DNA from: an uncultured Oscillospiraceae bacterium
GTDB taxonomy: Bacteria > Bacillota > Clostridia > Oscillospirales > Oscillospiraceae
DNA length: 26,877 bases
Assembly: GCA_934573935.1 (NCBI GenBank)
Contig: CAKTMO010000023.1
Location: forward strand, 1-26,877
Direction of reading: 5' to 3'
A program made the position numbers and the translations under genes. A model generated the notes under the pieces. It was not told the DNA's origin. It was given only the letters and a program-made list of their open reading frames with translations, and did no database searches. This document shows, piece by piece, positions 7,527 to 15,002 of the stretch (position 1 is its first letter; each line of letters opens with the position of its first letter).

Positions 7527-9239
7527 ATGGCAAGAACCCAAAGTGCGGCGCTGGACCGGAAAAAGCTGATGGCCGATCCCATCATGGTGACCACCATCGT
7601 CGTGCTGATCGCATTTCTGACTTTGTTTATCCTCTACCCGCTGGCGATCCTGCTGGTGGATAGTTTTGTGGGCGACGGCACCTTCGGCGTGTCCATCTTC
7701 CAGCGCATTTTCGCCATGCCGACCTTTACCACAGCCATCACCAACACACTGAAGGTGGGTTTTCTGGTGGGTATTCTCTCGGCGCTGATCGGCTTGCTGT
7801 TTGCCTATGTGGAGGTCTATGTCCGCATGGGCAAATTCGTGGGCGGTCTGTTCAAGGTCGTCTCCATGCTGCCGGTGGTGTCCCCGCCCTTCGTGCTGTC
7901 GCTGTCCATGATCATGCTGTTCGGCAAGGCGGGCATCATCACCCGCTTCCTGCTGGGCATCTATGACAACAGCGTCTACGGCTTCTGGGGCATCGTCATC
8001 GTCCAGACGCTGACCTTCTTCCCCGTGTGCTATATGATGCTCAAGGGCCTTTTGAAGAACATCGATCCCTCGCTGGAGGAGGCTGCCCGTGATATGGGCG
8101 CCTCCCGCTGGAAGGTGTTCACCAGCGTGACTCTGCCCCTGATGCTCCCCGGCCTTGGCAATGCCTTCCTGGTGACGTTCATCGAGTCCATCGCCGACTT
8201 TGCCAATCCCATGATCATCGGCGGCTCCTACGATACCCTGGCCACCACCATTTATCTGCAGATCACCGGCTCCTACGATAAGCCCGGCGCCGCCGCCATG
8301 GCCGTGGTGCTGCTGTGCATCACCCTGGCCATGTTCATCGTGCAGAAGTATTATCTGGAGCGCAAAACCGCCGCCACCCTTACCGGCAAGGCCTCCCGCG
8401 CCCGTATGCTCATCGAGGACAAGAGCGTCAAGGTGCCTCTGACGGTGCTGTGCGCTCTGGCCGCCGGCTTTGTCATCCTCATGTACCTGTGCGTGCCTAT
8501 CGGTGCGTTCTTCCCCACATGGGGCTTTAAGTTCTTCCCCCTGACGGGCAAGTGGTTCCAGCTGGTGTTCACCCGCTACCACGGCTTCCAGGCCTTTCGG
8601 GATTCCTTCGTGCTCAGCCTGATCTCCGCCCCCATCACGGCGCTGCTGAGTATGATCATCTCCTATCTGGTGGTGAAGCGGAATTTCAAGAGCAAGGGCT
8701 TTATCGAGGCCGTGTCCATGCTGGCCATGGCCGTGCCCGGCACGGTGCTGGGCGTGGGCTATATCCGCGGCTTCGCCAACGGCGTGTTCAATACCGGCTT
8801 CCTGCAGGGCCTGTACGGCACGGGGCTGATCCTGATCATCGTGTTCGTGGTGCGCTCGCTGCCCACCGGAACCCGAAGCGGTATCTCCGCCCTGCGCCAG
8901 ATCGACAAATCCATCGAGGAATCCGCCTACGATATGGGCGCGGACAGCCTCAAGGTGTTCATGACCGTGACGCTGCCGCTGATCAAAGATTCCTTCCTCA
9001 GCGGTCTGGTGACGGCCTTCGTCCGCAGCATCACCGCCATCTCCGCCATCATCCTGCTGGTGACGCCGCAGTTCCTGCTGATCACCGTGCAGATCAACGA
9101 ATTCGCCGAAAAGGGCTCCTACAGTCTGGCCTGCGCCTTCGCCACCATCCTGATCGTCATCACCTACGGCGCGGTGCTGCTGATGAACCTGTTTATGAAA
9201 TACTTCGGCACCAGCAGAAAGCTCAAGGAGGACAACTAA
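7527..9239 (+). CDS. ABC transporter permease, fused double-domain, FbpB-like
   Basis: The 570-residue inner membrane protein has about twelve hydrophobic segments forming two tandem permease domains. Each carries an EAA loop that contacts the ATPase: EEAARDMGASRWKVFTSVTL (184-203) and EESAYDMGADSLKVFMTVTL (464-483). This duplicated architecture is typical of the FbpB/AfuB and 2-aminoethylphosphonate permeases that pair with AfuA-like binding proteins. AGAAAGGAG precedes the ATG. The gene stops three bases before the ATPase start, whose ribosome binding site lies in its last codons. Confidence 0.93.
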   Translation: MARTQSAALDRKKLMADPIMVTTIVVLIAFLTLFILYPLAILLVDSFVGDGTFGVSIFQRIFAMPTFTTAITNTLKVGFLVGILSALIGLLFAYVEVYVRMGKFVGGLFKVVSMLPVVSPPFVLSLSMIMLFGKAGIITRFLLGIYDNSVYGFWGIVIVQTLTFFPVCYMMLKGLLKNIDPSLEEAARDMGASRWKVFTSVTLPLMLPGLGNAFLVTFIESIADFANPMIIGGSYDTLATTIYLQITGSYDKPGAAAMAVVLLCITLAMFIVQKYYLERKTAATLTGKASRARMLIEDKSVKVPLTVLCALAAGFVILMYLCVPIGAFFPTWGFKFFPLTGKWFQLVFTRYHGFQAFRDSFVLSLISAPITALLSMIISYLVVKRNFKSKGFIEAVSMLAMAVPGTVLGVGYIRGFANGVFNTGFLQGLYGTGLILIIVFVVRSLPTGTRSGISALRQIDKSIEESAYDMGADSLKVFMTVTLPLIKDSFLSGLVTAFVRSITAISAIILLVTPQFLLITVQINEFAEKGSYSLACAFATILIVITYGAVLLMNLFMKYFGTSRKLKEDN

Positions 9240-9242
9240 ACC

Positions 9243-10319
9243 ATGGATAAAGTGAAAAAAGGCGTCCGTCTGGACCATATCTCCAAAATCTATCAGGATC
9301 CCAAGACCGGCAAGGATTTCTACGCGGTAAAGGACACCTCCCTGACCATCGAGCCGGGCAGCTTCGTGACGCTGCTGGGCCCCTCCGGCTGCGGCAAGAC
9401 CACCACCCTGCGCATGATCGCCGGCTTTGAAAGCCCCGACGAGGGCGAGATCTATCTGGGTGACGAGGCCATCAACGCCCTGACCCCCAACAAGCGGGAC
9501 ACCGCCATGGTGTTCCAGTCCTACGCCCTGCTGCCCCACTATAACGTCTTTGACAACGTGGCCTACGGCTTGAAGCTGCGGAAGGTCCCCAAGGACGAGA
9601 TCAAGGAACGTGTCATGAAGATCCTGGATCTGGTGGAGCTGACCGGCATGGAGGGCCGCATGACCAACCAGCTCTCCGGCGGCCAGCAGCAGCGCGTGGC
9701 CCTGGCCCGCGCGTTGGTCATCGAGCCGTCCGTCCTGCTGTTTGACGAGCCCCTCTCCAACCTGGACGCCAAGCTCCGCGTCTCCATGCGCACCGAGATC
9801 CGCCGCATCCAGCAGGAGGTGGGCATCACCGCCATCTACGTCACCCACGACCAGTCTGAGGCCATGGCCCTTTCCGACAACATCATCATCATGAAAAACG
9901 GCGTGGTGGAGCAGATGGGTACCCCCCAGGAGATCTATTACCACCCCGTCAACGAGTTCGTGGCCGACTTCATCGGCGAAGCCAACTTCCTCAAGGGCAC
10001 CATGACCGGCAGCGACGGCGCCCACGCCCGCCTGACCATCGGGGGACACGAGATGACCGTGGCGGGTCGTGACGGCATGCAGACGGGCGAGACCTACACC
10101 GTGGTGCTGCGCCCCGAGTCCGGCCATCTGGCCGATGCGGGCGGTCTGCCCTGCAAGGTGGTGGTCTCCTGCTTCATGGGCAGCTACCAGAACTACCACG
10201 TGATGGTGGGCGACACCCTGGTGAAGCTGGCGGAGCACAACCCCAAGAACAAGCGCATCTATCAGGTGGGCGAGGCATGTCACCTGGTGTTTGATCCGGA
10301 GGAGGTACACGTCCTCTGA
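9243..10319 (+). CDS. ABC transporter ATP-binding protein, FbpC/PotA-like
   Basis: The 358-residue ATPase energises the importer. Motifs in order: Walker A GPSGCGKT (46-53), Q-loop FQSY (91-94), signature LSGGQQQR (144-151), Walker B VLLFDEP (164-170), D-loop SNLD (172-175) and switch histidine in VTHD (His202). A TOBE-like regulatory domain follows from about residue 240 (GEANFLKGTM... VVLRPES). It is translated from AAGGAGG placed over the end of the permease gene. The C-terminal domain is common to importers of ferric ion, polyamine, sugar and phosphonate, so it does not settle the substrate. Confidence 0.95.
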   Translation: MDKVKKGVRLDHISKIYQDPKTGKDFYAVKDTSLTIEPGSFVTLLGPSGCGKTTTLRMIAGFESPDEGEIYLGDEAINALTPNKRDTAMVFQSYALLPHYNVFDNVAYGLKLRKVPKDEIKERVMKILDLVELTGMEGRMTNQLSGGQQQRVALARALVIEPSVLLFDEPLSNLDAKLRVSMRTEIRRIQQEVGITAIYVTHDQSEAMALSDNIIIMKNGVVEQMGTPQEIYYHPVNEFVADFIGEANFLKGTMTGSDGAHARLTIGGHEMTVAGRDGMQTGETYTVVLRPESGHLADAGGLPCKVVVSCFMGSYQNYHVMVGDTLVKLAEHNPKNKRIYQVGEACHLVFDPEEVHVL

Positions 10320-10353
10320 GCGGACACGAAATCTGCGAGGCGTTTTAATGCTC

Positions 10354-10387
10354 GGAGCGCCGCCATTTCGGCGGCGCTCCTTTCTTT
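10354..10387 (+). terminator. Terminator after the ABC ATPase
   Basis: An 11-bp perfect stem (10354-10364 and 10370-10380) is followed by TTTCTTT. It ends 11 bases before the start of the next gene, so that gene is reached by read-through or by an unseen promoter. Confidence 0.8.
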
Positions 10388-10398
10388 CAGGAGGAACT

Positions 10399-12087
10399 AT
10401 GATGCTTTCTCAATGGTTACAGCAGGCCGCGTCCGGCCAGAGCGTCTGGCTCAGCGATGTGCGGCAGCAGTGCGCCGCGCTGCCGGATCATATCGACGTC
10501 ACCGTGCAGCTGACGCTGATCGACGGCACAAAGCGGGATCTTGCCCTGCCCGTCCCCCGTTGGCAGAATACGGAGCAGCGGCAGTTCGTGGCGCAGTATA
10601 TCACCGCCCAGGTGTTCAACACCCTCTCCGCCCTCAGCGGGCGGGAGATGGCCTTTTATCTGGACCTGCGGGAGACGGAGGCCGTCGCCCTGCTGGCGGA
10701 GCTGGAGACGGTGTTTCAAGTCCGCCAGGCCGCCCGCAGCGGCTATGGCAAGGTCATCAACATCGCCGACAGGCTGTGCCGCGCCTTTGGCGGCGGGGCG
10801 TTTGCCTTTGTCGTCCGCGACCGCAGCGCCTACATTCCCGCCCCGCCGGAGATGCCCCGCGGCGGCGATCTGCTGCCCCGTCTGCGTCAGGCGGTGGAGT
10901 GCTGCGGCAGCGGCGTATGCTGCGGCATCGACATCGGCGGTACGGATATCAAAGCGGCGGTGGCCGTGGACGGCCGCCTGATCTGCGTGAAGGAGTACGA
11001 CTGGGACCCCGCCGCCAGCCCCGTGGCTGAGGGGATCACCGGCCCCATCCTGCTGCTGGTGCGGCTGATGGCCTGCTGCGCCGCCGGTATGACGCCGGCG
11101 CTTCAGGCAGCGCTGGATAAGGATGCCAGCGACGCCGAGATGACCCGTGCCGTGGCCCAAAGCAGCGCCCTGCCCATCGACGTGCTGGGTGTCAGCTTCC
11201 CCGACGTGGTGATCCGCGACCGCATCGTAGGCGGCGAAAGCCCCAAGACCAAGGGCATGCGGGAGAATCCCGCCATTGACTATGAAACGGCCTTCGCCGG
11301 CCTGGGCGGTCTGGTAGAGCTGCTGCGGCCCTATTGTCGGGAGGACGCGGCCATTCACATGACCAACGACGGACACATCGCCGCCTTTACGGCGGCGGCG
11401 GAACTGGCCTTCAGCGGCCGGACGCCGGACTTTTCCGGCGGCGTGGTGGCCCACGCCCTGGGCACCGACTTCGGCGTAGGGTATCTGAACAGCGACGGCA
11501 GCATTCCGGAAATGCCGGTGGAGCTGTATGACTTCCTGTTGGATCTGGGCAGCTTCCCCCAGCGGCAGCTGCCGCCGGAGGATCTGCGCGCCACCCGCAA
11601 CGAGAATTCCGGCCTGCCCGGCGCCCGACGCTATCTGGGACAGGCGGCGGCCTTCCGGCTGGCCTATGACGCCGACCCCGCGCTGCTGGAGGGCTTTGTG
11701 GAGCGGCATGGCGCTATCCTTTCCGTGCCGCCGGAGATGCGCAAGTCCTGCCTTGCATATCTGATGGAGCAGGCGGCGGCAGGCAATGGGGCCGCCCAGA
11801 GCGTTTTCCGTCAGATCGGCCGCGGCGTGGGCCAGATCAGCCGCGAAATGCGGTATCTGATGCACCCGCGGACGGACGTGCGCTATCTCTTTGGCCGGTT
11901 TGTGAAGCATCCGGCCTGCTTCCGGCTTTTGCAGCAGGGCTGCCGTGAGATCGTCCCCGATCTCCGTCTGGAGGCGGCGGACGAGGATCTGACCTGCACC
12001 CCCCTCATGCGCCAGCTTCCCGCCCACAACGTGACCGTGGCCCAGTTCGGCCAGGCCATCGGCGCCATGTACTACGCGGCGATATGA
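10399..12087 (+). CDS. ROK/ASKHA-like protein with unique N-terminal domain, function unknown
   Basis: This 562-residue protein has an actin-like ATPase (sugar kinase) half. The first phosphate loop GIDIGGTDIKAAV is at 176-188, a candidate catalytic aspartate is in MTNDGHIAAF (Asp324), and a second phosphate loop may be LGTDFGVGYL (354-363). The zinc-binding cysteine cluster of typical ROK glucokinases and repressors is not seen. Residues 1 to about 170 form an extra domain I do not recognise; it lacks an obvious HTH, so it is not an ordinary ROK repressor. It could be a kinase acting on the solute brought in by the adjacent importer, but the terminator between them weakens that link. There are two adjacent ATGs (10399, 10402); AGGAGG fits the second slightly better. 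Confidence 0.72.
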   Translation: MMLSQWLQQAASGQSVWLSDVRQQCAALPDHIDVTVQLTLIDGTKRDLALPVPRWQNTEQRQFVAQYITAQVFNTLSALSGREMAFYLDLRETEAVALLAELETVFQVRQAARSGYGKVINIADRLCRAFGGGAFAFVVRDRSAYIPAPPEMPRGGDLLPRLRQAVECCGSGVCCGIDIGGTDIKAAVAVDGRLICVKEYDWDPAASPVAEGITGPILLLVRLMACCAAGMTPALQAALDKDASDAEMTRAVAQSSALPIDVLGVSFPDVVIRDRIVGGESPKTKGMRENPAIDYETAFAGLGGLVELLRPYCREDAAIHMTNDGHIAAFTAAAELAFSGRTPDFSGGVVAHALGTDFGVGYLNSDGSIPEMPVELYDFLLDLGSFPQRQLPPEDLRATRNENSGLPGARRYLGQAAAFRLAYDADPALLEGFVERHGAILSVPPEMRKSCLAYLMEQAAAGNGAAQSVFRQIGRGVGQISREMRYLMHPRTDVRYLFGRFVKHPACFRLLQQGCREIVPDLRLEAADEDLTCTPLMRQLPAHNVTVAQFGQAIGAMYYAAI

Positions 12088-12090
12088 AAA

Positions 12091-12124
12091 ACGCGCCTGT
12101 CGCTTTTGCGACAGGCGCGTTTTC
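12091..12124 (+). terminator. Terminator after the ROK-like gene
   Basis: A perfect 13-bp stem (12091-12103 and 12108-12120) with a TTTT loop is flanked by AAAA and TTT, so it could act in both directions and also stop transcripts from the converging SDR gene. Confidence 0.88.
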
Positions 12125-12127
12125 AAT

Positions 12128-12246
12128 GAAGTGTGAAGAGTGAAAAGTGAAGAGTTGTCGTATGCCGCCCCAGGCGGCATGATTTCAATATGTGCCGCAA
12201 AGCGGCACACCGCTTCTCTTCGCTTTTCTCTCTTATCTTTTCACTT
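12128..12246. repeat. Intergenic element with purine-rich ends and two hairpins (possible MITE-like repeat)
   Basis: The left end is a direct-repeat run (GTGAAGAGTGAAAAGTGAAG) and the right end, read on the other strand, is AGTGAAAAGATAAGAGAG, giving imperfect terminal inverted repeats. Between them lie two perfect 8-bp hairpins: 12162-12169 with 12173-12180, and 12191-12198 with 12202-12209. The element abuts the SDR stop codon. Similar purine-rich tails occur, as I recall, beside many genes in related Clostridia; only one copy is in this window. Confidence 0.55.
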
Positions 12247-12979
12247 ACAAAATAAACCCTCCGTCTACCGTCAGCACCTGGCCGGTGATGAAATCCGCCT
12301 TGTCTGAGGCCAGGAATGCCGCCGCGTGGGCGATATCCTCCGGTGTGCCCAGCCGCCGCAGCGGCGTTTCCTCCGCCAGCTGGGGCAATATCTCCGGCGG
12401 CAGGGCGTCCAGCATGTCCGTTTTGATGACCCCCGGGGCGATGCAATTGACCCGAATGCGGGTGGGCGCCAGCTCCGCTGCCAGCGAGCGGGTCAGGCCG
12501 ATCAGCGCCGCCTTGGTGCAGGAATAGGTCACCTCGCAGCTTGCCCCCCGCTGGCCCCAGATGGAGGAGATGTTGATAATGCAGCCCTCGTGCGCGTGCA
12601 GCATGGCGGGCAGCACCGCCTGAATGGCGTGGTACGCGCCGTCCACGTTGGTGGAAAAGTATTGGTGCCACATCTCGTCGGTCACATCCTGAAACAGCGC
12701 CTGCCCCGCCACACCGGCATTGTTCACCAGCAGCGACACGGGACCCCACTTCTCCTCGATGGCCCCCACCATGGCCTGCACCTGCTGCCGCTGGGATACG
12801 TCCGCCTGCCGGATCATGGCCTCGTGTCCCTCAGCGGCCAGCTCTGCCGCCAGACGCTCGGCGCAGTCCCGCCGCACCCGATAGTTGATACAGACCCGCC
12901 AGCCCTGATGCGCCAGCTCACGGGCCACAGCCCGCCCGATCCCCCGACTGGAGCCGGTGACAAGCGCGATTTTTTCCAT
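12245..12979 (-). CDS. SDR-family oxidoreductase, FabG-like
   Basis: The 244-residue classical short-chain dehydrogenase should use NAD(P)H to reduce a carbonyl or oxidise an alcohol. The Rossmann motif TGSSRGIG is at 8-15, NNAG at 86-89, Ser139, and Tyr152/Lys156 in YSCTK form the active site, with Asn111 as the fourth member. The closing GQVLTVDGGF is typical of FabG and relatives. It stands alone with its own promoter, with no fatty-acid genes nearby, so a role as 3-oxoacyl-ACP reductase is possible but not supported by context. AGGGAGG precedes the ATG. Confidence 0.92.
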   Translation of the reverse strand: MEKIALVTGSSRGIGRAVARELAHQGWRVCINYRVRRDCAERLAAELAAEGHEAMIRQADVSQRQQVQAMVGAIEEKWGPVSLLVNNAGVAGQALFQDVTDEMWHQYFSTNVDGAYHAIQAVLPAMLHAHEGCIINISSIWGQRGASCEVTYSCTKAALIGLTRSLAAELAPTRIRVNCIAPGVIKTDMLDALPPEILPQLAEETPLRRLGTPEDIAHAAAFLASDKADFITGQVLTVDGGFIL

Positions 12980-13012
12980 ATATCGTTCCTCCCTGTGGCT
13001 GTGTTTTTTTCT

Positions 13013-13041
13013 ATTGTACCTGAAATCGAGGGAGGATGCAA
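13013..13041 (-). promoter_or_regulatory. Promoter of the SDR gene
   Basis: On the minus strand TTGCAT (13036-13041) is followed after 17 bp by TACAAT (13013-13018), about 35 bases before the SDR start. Confidence 0.75.
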
Positions 13042-13101
13042 GGCCTTGCGGAGAGGATACGGTGTTATGGCATATTGTGCGTCGCTGTTCGGTAGAACGT
13101 T

Positions 13102-13179
13102 GTAGGGGCGGACGACTCTGTCCGCCCTAACGATGACCGTATCATTTCCGACAGGGCCGACAGAGTCGTCGGCCCCTAC
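13102..13179. repeat. Paired palindromic repeat (GTAGGGGC family), copy 1
   Basis: Two 26-nt arms (13102-13127 and 13154-13179) are inverted copies of each other with two differences. Each arm is itself a palindrome able to form a hairpin (GGGCGGAC/GTCCGCCC and GGGCCGAC/GTCGGCCC). The differences between arms keep the hairpin pairing. Bases 13153-13181 recur exactly at 15679-15707. Confidence 0.85.
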
Positions 13180-13340
13180 GAATGGCCTTTCTGATGCAAA
13201 GCGTTTAGACTCAATTCGCCTGCCAGTTTAAACAGTGTGTCACCGATGACCTGCTCCACTGTCAAGCCGCCTGCCTGCTGGCCGATCTTCCGGTAAAAAT
13301 CGTATAGGTACTCCGGAAGGCTTATTTTGACCTCTTTCAT
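13176..13340 (-). CDS. Small ribbon-helix-helix-like protein
   Basis: The 54-residue protein begins MKEVKISLPEYLYDFYRKIG, a short beta strand followed by helices, as in CopG/Arc-type DNA-binding dimers; TVEQVIGDTLFKLAGELS would be the second helix. AAAGGAGG lies six bases before the ATG and a promoter is present. No toxin gene adjoins it, so it need not be an antitoxin. The stop codon TAG lies inside the palindromic repeat, so the natural C-terminus may have been replaced when the repeat arrived. The family call is tentative. Confidence 0.6.
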   Translation of the reverse strand: MKEVKISLPEYLYDFYRKIGQQAGGLTVEQVIGDTLFKLAGELSLNALHQKGHS

Positions 13341-13367
13341 AAAACGCCTCCTTTGATCGATAGCAAA

Positions 13368-13396
13368 ACGATAACACATTGTTTGTAGATAGTCAA
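13368..13396 (-). promoter_or_regulatory. Promoter of the small RHH-like gene
   Basis: On the minus strand TTGACT (13391-13396) is followed after 17 bp by TATCGT (13368-13373). It lies in the short space shared with the divergent RHH gene, so either protein could bind there. Confidence 0.6.
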
Positions 13397-13444
13397 CGCT
13401 ATTTTGGGTAAAATGTGGTCAAACTGCGTAAGGGGTGTTATCAC

Positions 13445-13624
13445 TTGGCTACGGATCGAATTCAGACGGGCATCCGCTTTCCGGAGGCGCTGCTGCGCAA
13501 GATCACCTATATTGCGAAAAAGAACCATCGCTCGCTGAACGCGCAGCTGGAGCATCTGGCTCAGGAGTGTGTAGACGCCTATGAGCAGGCACACGGCGAG
13601 ATCTCTCTGCCGGAAGAGGAATAA
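13445..13624 (+). CDS. Arc-type ribbon-helix-helix protein
   Basis: The sequence TDRIQTGIRFPEALLRKITY followed by AKKNHRSLNAQLEHLAQECV matches the Arc-like RHH fold: one strand for the DNA major groove and two helices for dimerisation. The TTG at 13445 is preferred because AAGGGG lies nine bases upstream and the RHH domain begins just after it, giving 59 residues; a GTG at 13415 would add ten residues. It is divergent from the other small RHH-like gene and ends in a terminator shared with yitT. It is a probable transcription regulator of unknown target. Confidence 0.72.
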   Translation: MATDRIQTGIRFPEALLRKITYIAKKNHRSLNAQLEHLAQECVDAYEQAHGEISLPEEE

Positions 13625-13631
13625 AAAATAG

Positions 13632-13666
13632 CGCCCCATCGCCAAACCGACGATGGGGCGTTTCTG
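13632..13666. terminator. Bidirectional terminator between the RHH gene and yitT
   Basis: A perfect 10-bp stem (13632-13641 and 13651-13660) is flanked by TTTC on the plus side and a TATTTTTT run on the minus side. It serves both converging genes; the minus direction is the stronger. Confidence 0.85.
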
Positions 13667-13670
13667 TCTC

Positions 13671-14555
13671 TCAGGACGACAGATGCCTGCCGAAATTGCC
13701 GCCTACGCGGATGCCCTCCTGAATAATGGTAAAGGCGTGGGGGTCGATCTCGCTCAGCGCCATCTGCACCGATACCACCTCATACTTGCTCAGACACACG
13801 CACAGCACGTGTACCTGATCGTGGGAATAGCCGCCGCGGCCCTCCCACAGCGTGAAGCTGCGGTCCAGCTTTTCCAGAATGGTCTGGTTCAGCCGTTCAG
13901 GGTCCTCCTTGGTGAAGATCAGCATCTGCACAGAGATGTTCTGCTGATGCACCCGATCCAGAAACAGCGCCTGAAACACCACATAAATGGCGGAATAAAT
14001 GGCGGTGCTCAGGTCAAACAGCACGGCGCACAGGGTGTACAGCGCGGCGTTGAAGGTGATGGAGAACCGCCCCACCGTAAAGCCCTTGCCCAGCTTGCTG
14101 AGATACAGGCCCAGCACGTCCAGCCCGCCGGTGGAGCAGCCGCAGGTCAGGATCAGGCCGCTGGAGAAGCCGCTGATGATGCCGCCCAGCAGGCAGGAGG
14201 TCAGTTTGTCGGCGATGATGGGCGTGGCGGGCGAAGGGATCACCGCCAGCGCCACGGAGTTGACCACCGTTACCACCGCCATGCCCAGCACGAACTCCCG
14301 CCCCAGCGAGCGCCACGCCAGCGCGATCAGCGGCAGGTTGACCAGCAGGTACAGAATACCCGCCAGATCCACAGAGGTCTGCACCCCCAGGTTCGTCACG
14401 ATCAATGTACGGATCACCTGGCAAAGACCGTACAGGCCGCCGCTGTACATGCCCTGCGGTACGATGATCAGGTTGATGCCCGCCGCCATCAGAATACCGC
14501 CGAATACGCCCGCGGCCAGACGGAGCCATTTGTTTTGCTGAACCTTTTGCAGCAT
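13671..14555 (-). CDS. YitT-family membrane protein
   Basis: The 294-residue protein has an N-terminal membrane domain with about five to six hydrophobic segments (GVFGGILMAAGINLIIVPQG, GLILTCGCSTGGLDVLGLYL and others) and a C-terminal soluble domain of about 80 residues (SVQMLIFTKED... ITEGIRVGGNFG-like end) of the DUF2179 type. The GCSTGGLD motif is characteristic. Biochemical function is not established for the family. The ATG at 14555 has GGAGGGG upstream. A strong promoter and an unusually structured leader of about 120 bases precede it. Confidence 0.92.
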   Translation of the reverse strand: MLQKVQQNKWLRLAAGVFGGILMAAGINLIIVPQGMYSGGLYGLCQVIRTLIVTNLGVQTSVDLAGILYLLVNLPLIALAWRSLGREFVLGMAVVTVVNSVALAVIPSPATPIIADKLTSCLLGGIISGFSSGLILTCGCSTGGLDVLGLYLSKLGKGFTVGRFSITFNAALYTLCAVLFDLSTAIYSAIYVVFQALFLDRVHQQNISVQMLIFTKEDPERLNQTILEKLDRSFTLWEGRGGYSHDQVHVLCVCLSKYEVVSVQMALSEIDPHAFTIIQEGIRVGGNFGRHLSS

Positions 14556-14563
14556 GGGTGGGT

Positions 14564-14635
14564 CCCCTCCTTATAGGGGCAATTCCGGTACAAATAAGGT
14601 ACACTTTTGGTACATTAAAGGCCGTTTTGCGCCCC
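14564..14635 (-). promoter_or_regulatory. Structured yitT leader with three 11-bp-spaced TGTACC repeats
   Basis: On the minus strand TGTACC occurs three times (14609-14614, 14598-14603, 14587-14592), exactly 11 bp apart. Beside them GCCCC (14576-14580) can pair with upstream GGGGC (14631-14635) or with the GGGG of the ribosome binding site (14564-14567). The repeats may be a protein site on one DNA face; the alternative pairings could control translation. Role inferred. Confidence 0.5.
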
Positions 14636-14685
14636 ATTATCAAGCGCGGTGTGAAACGTCCGCGCGTGTCAGTATTTGCGAGGCG

Positions 14686-14714
14686 ATTATAATATATCCC
14701 CCCAGGCTTGTCAA
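14686..14714 (-). promoter_or_regulatory. Consensus promoter of yitT
   Basis: On the minus strand a perfect TTGACA (14709-14714), a 17-bp spacer and a perfect TATAAT (14686-14691). It lies just after the sigma-like gene and drives yitT independently. Confidence 0.9.
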
Positions 14715-14729
14715 GGATTTCCGCCCTTT

Positions 14730-15002
14730 TTACAGGGTGAACCGCAGGCGGCTGTACAGCCGGCGGCGGGCGCGGCCCAGGCAGCGGGACACGGTGGATT
14801 TGTTCACGCCCAGACGGCGGGCGATCTCGGTGCCGGACAGGCCCTCCTGAAACTGCATGTGGATCATCTGCTGCTGGCGGGGCGTCAGTTCCGCGATGGC
14901 GTCCGGCAGGCGGCGGCGCAGACGGCGCAGGCGCTGGCTGTTGTCCCCGCTCCCCTGCCGCCATTCGGCCAGCTGGGCATAATCAAAGAGTAAATCGTTC
15001 AT
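14730..15002 (-). CDS. Sigma-70 region 4-like HTH protein
   Basis: The 90-residue protein has a C-terminal helix-turn-helix (ELTPRQQQMIHMQFQEG, then LSGTEIARRLGVNKSTVSRC) that matches sigma factor region 4, but region 2 is absent, so it is not a complete sigma factor. Such small proteins are seen in Clostridia, some in phage-like settings. The ATG at 15002 overlaps the end of the upstream small gene by 20 bp; AGGAG lies about eleven bases before it. An alternative start is the ATG at 15023. Confidence 0.78.
   Translation of the reverse strand: MNDLLFDYAQLAEWRQGSGDNSQRLRRLRRRLPDAIAELTPRQQQMIHMQFQEGLSGTEIARRLGVNKSTVSRCLGRARRRLYSRLRFTL

Noticed and set aside
7461..10310. 949-codon minus-strand open frame opposite the ABC transporter
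   Set aside because: The sequence is His/Gln/Gly-rich with no domain and mirrors three well-defined transporter genes. It is an antisense artefact.
10417..12210. 597-codon minus-strand frame opposite the ROK-like gene
   Set aside because: The plus strand has the ASKHA motif and ribosome binding site; the minus frame has neither, and its N-terminus runs through the repeat element.
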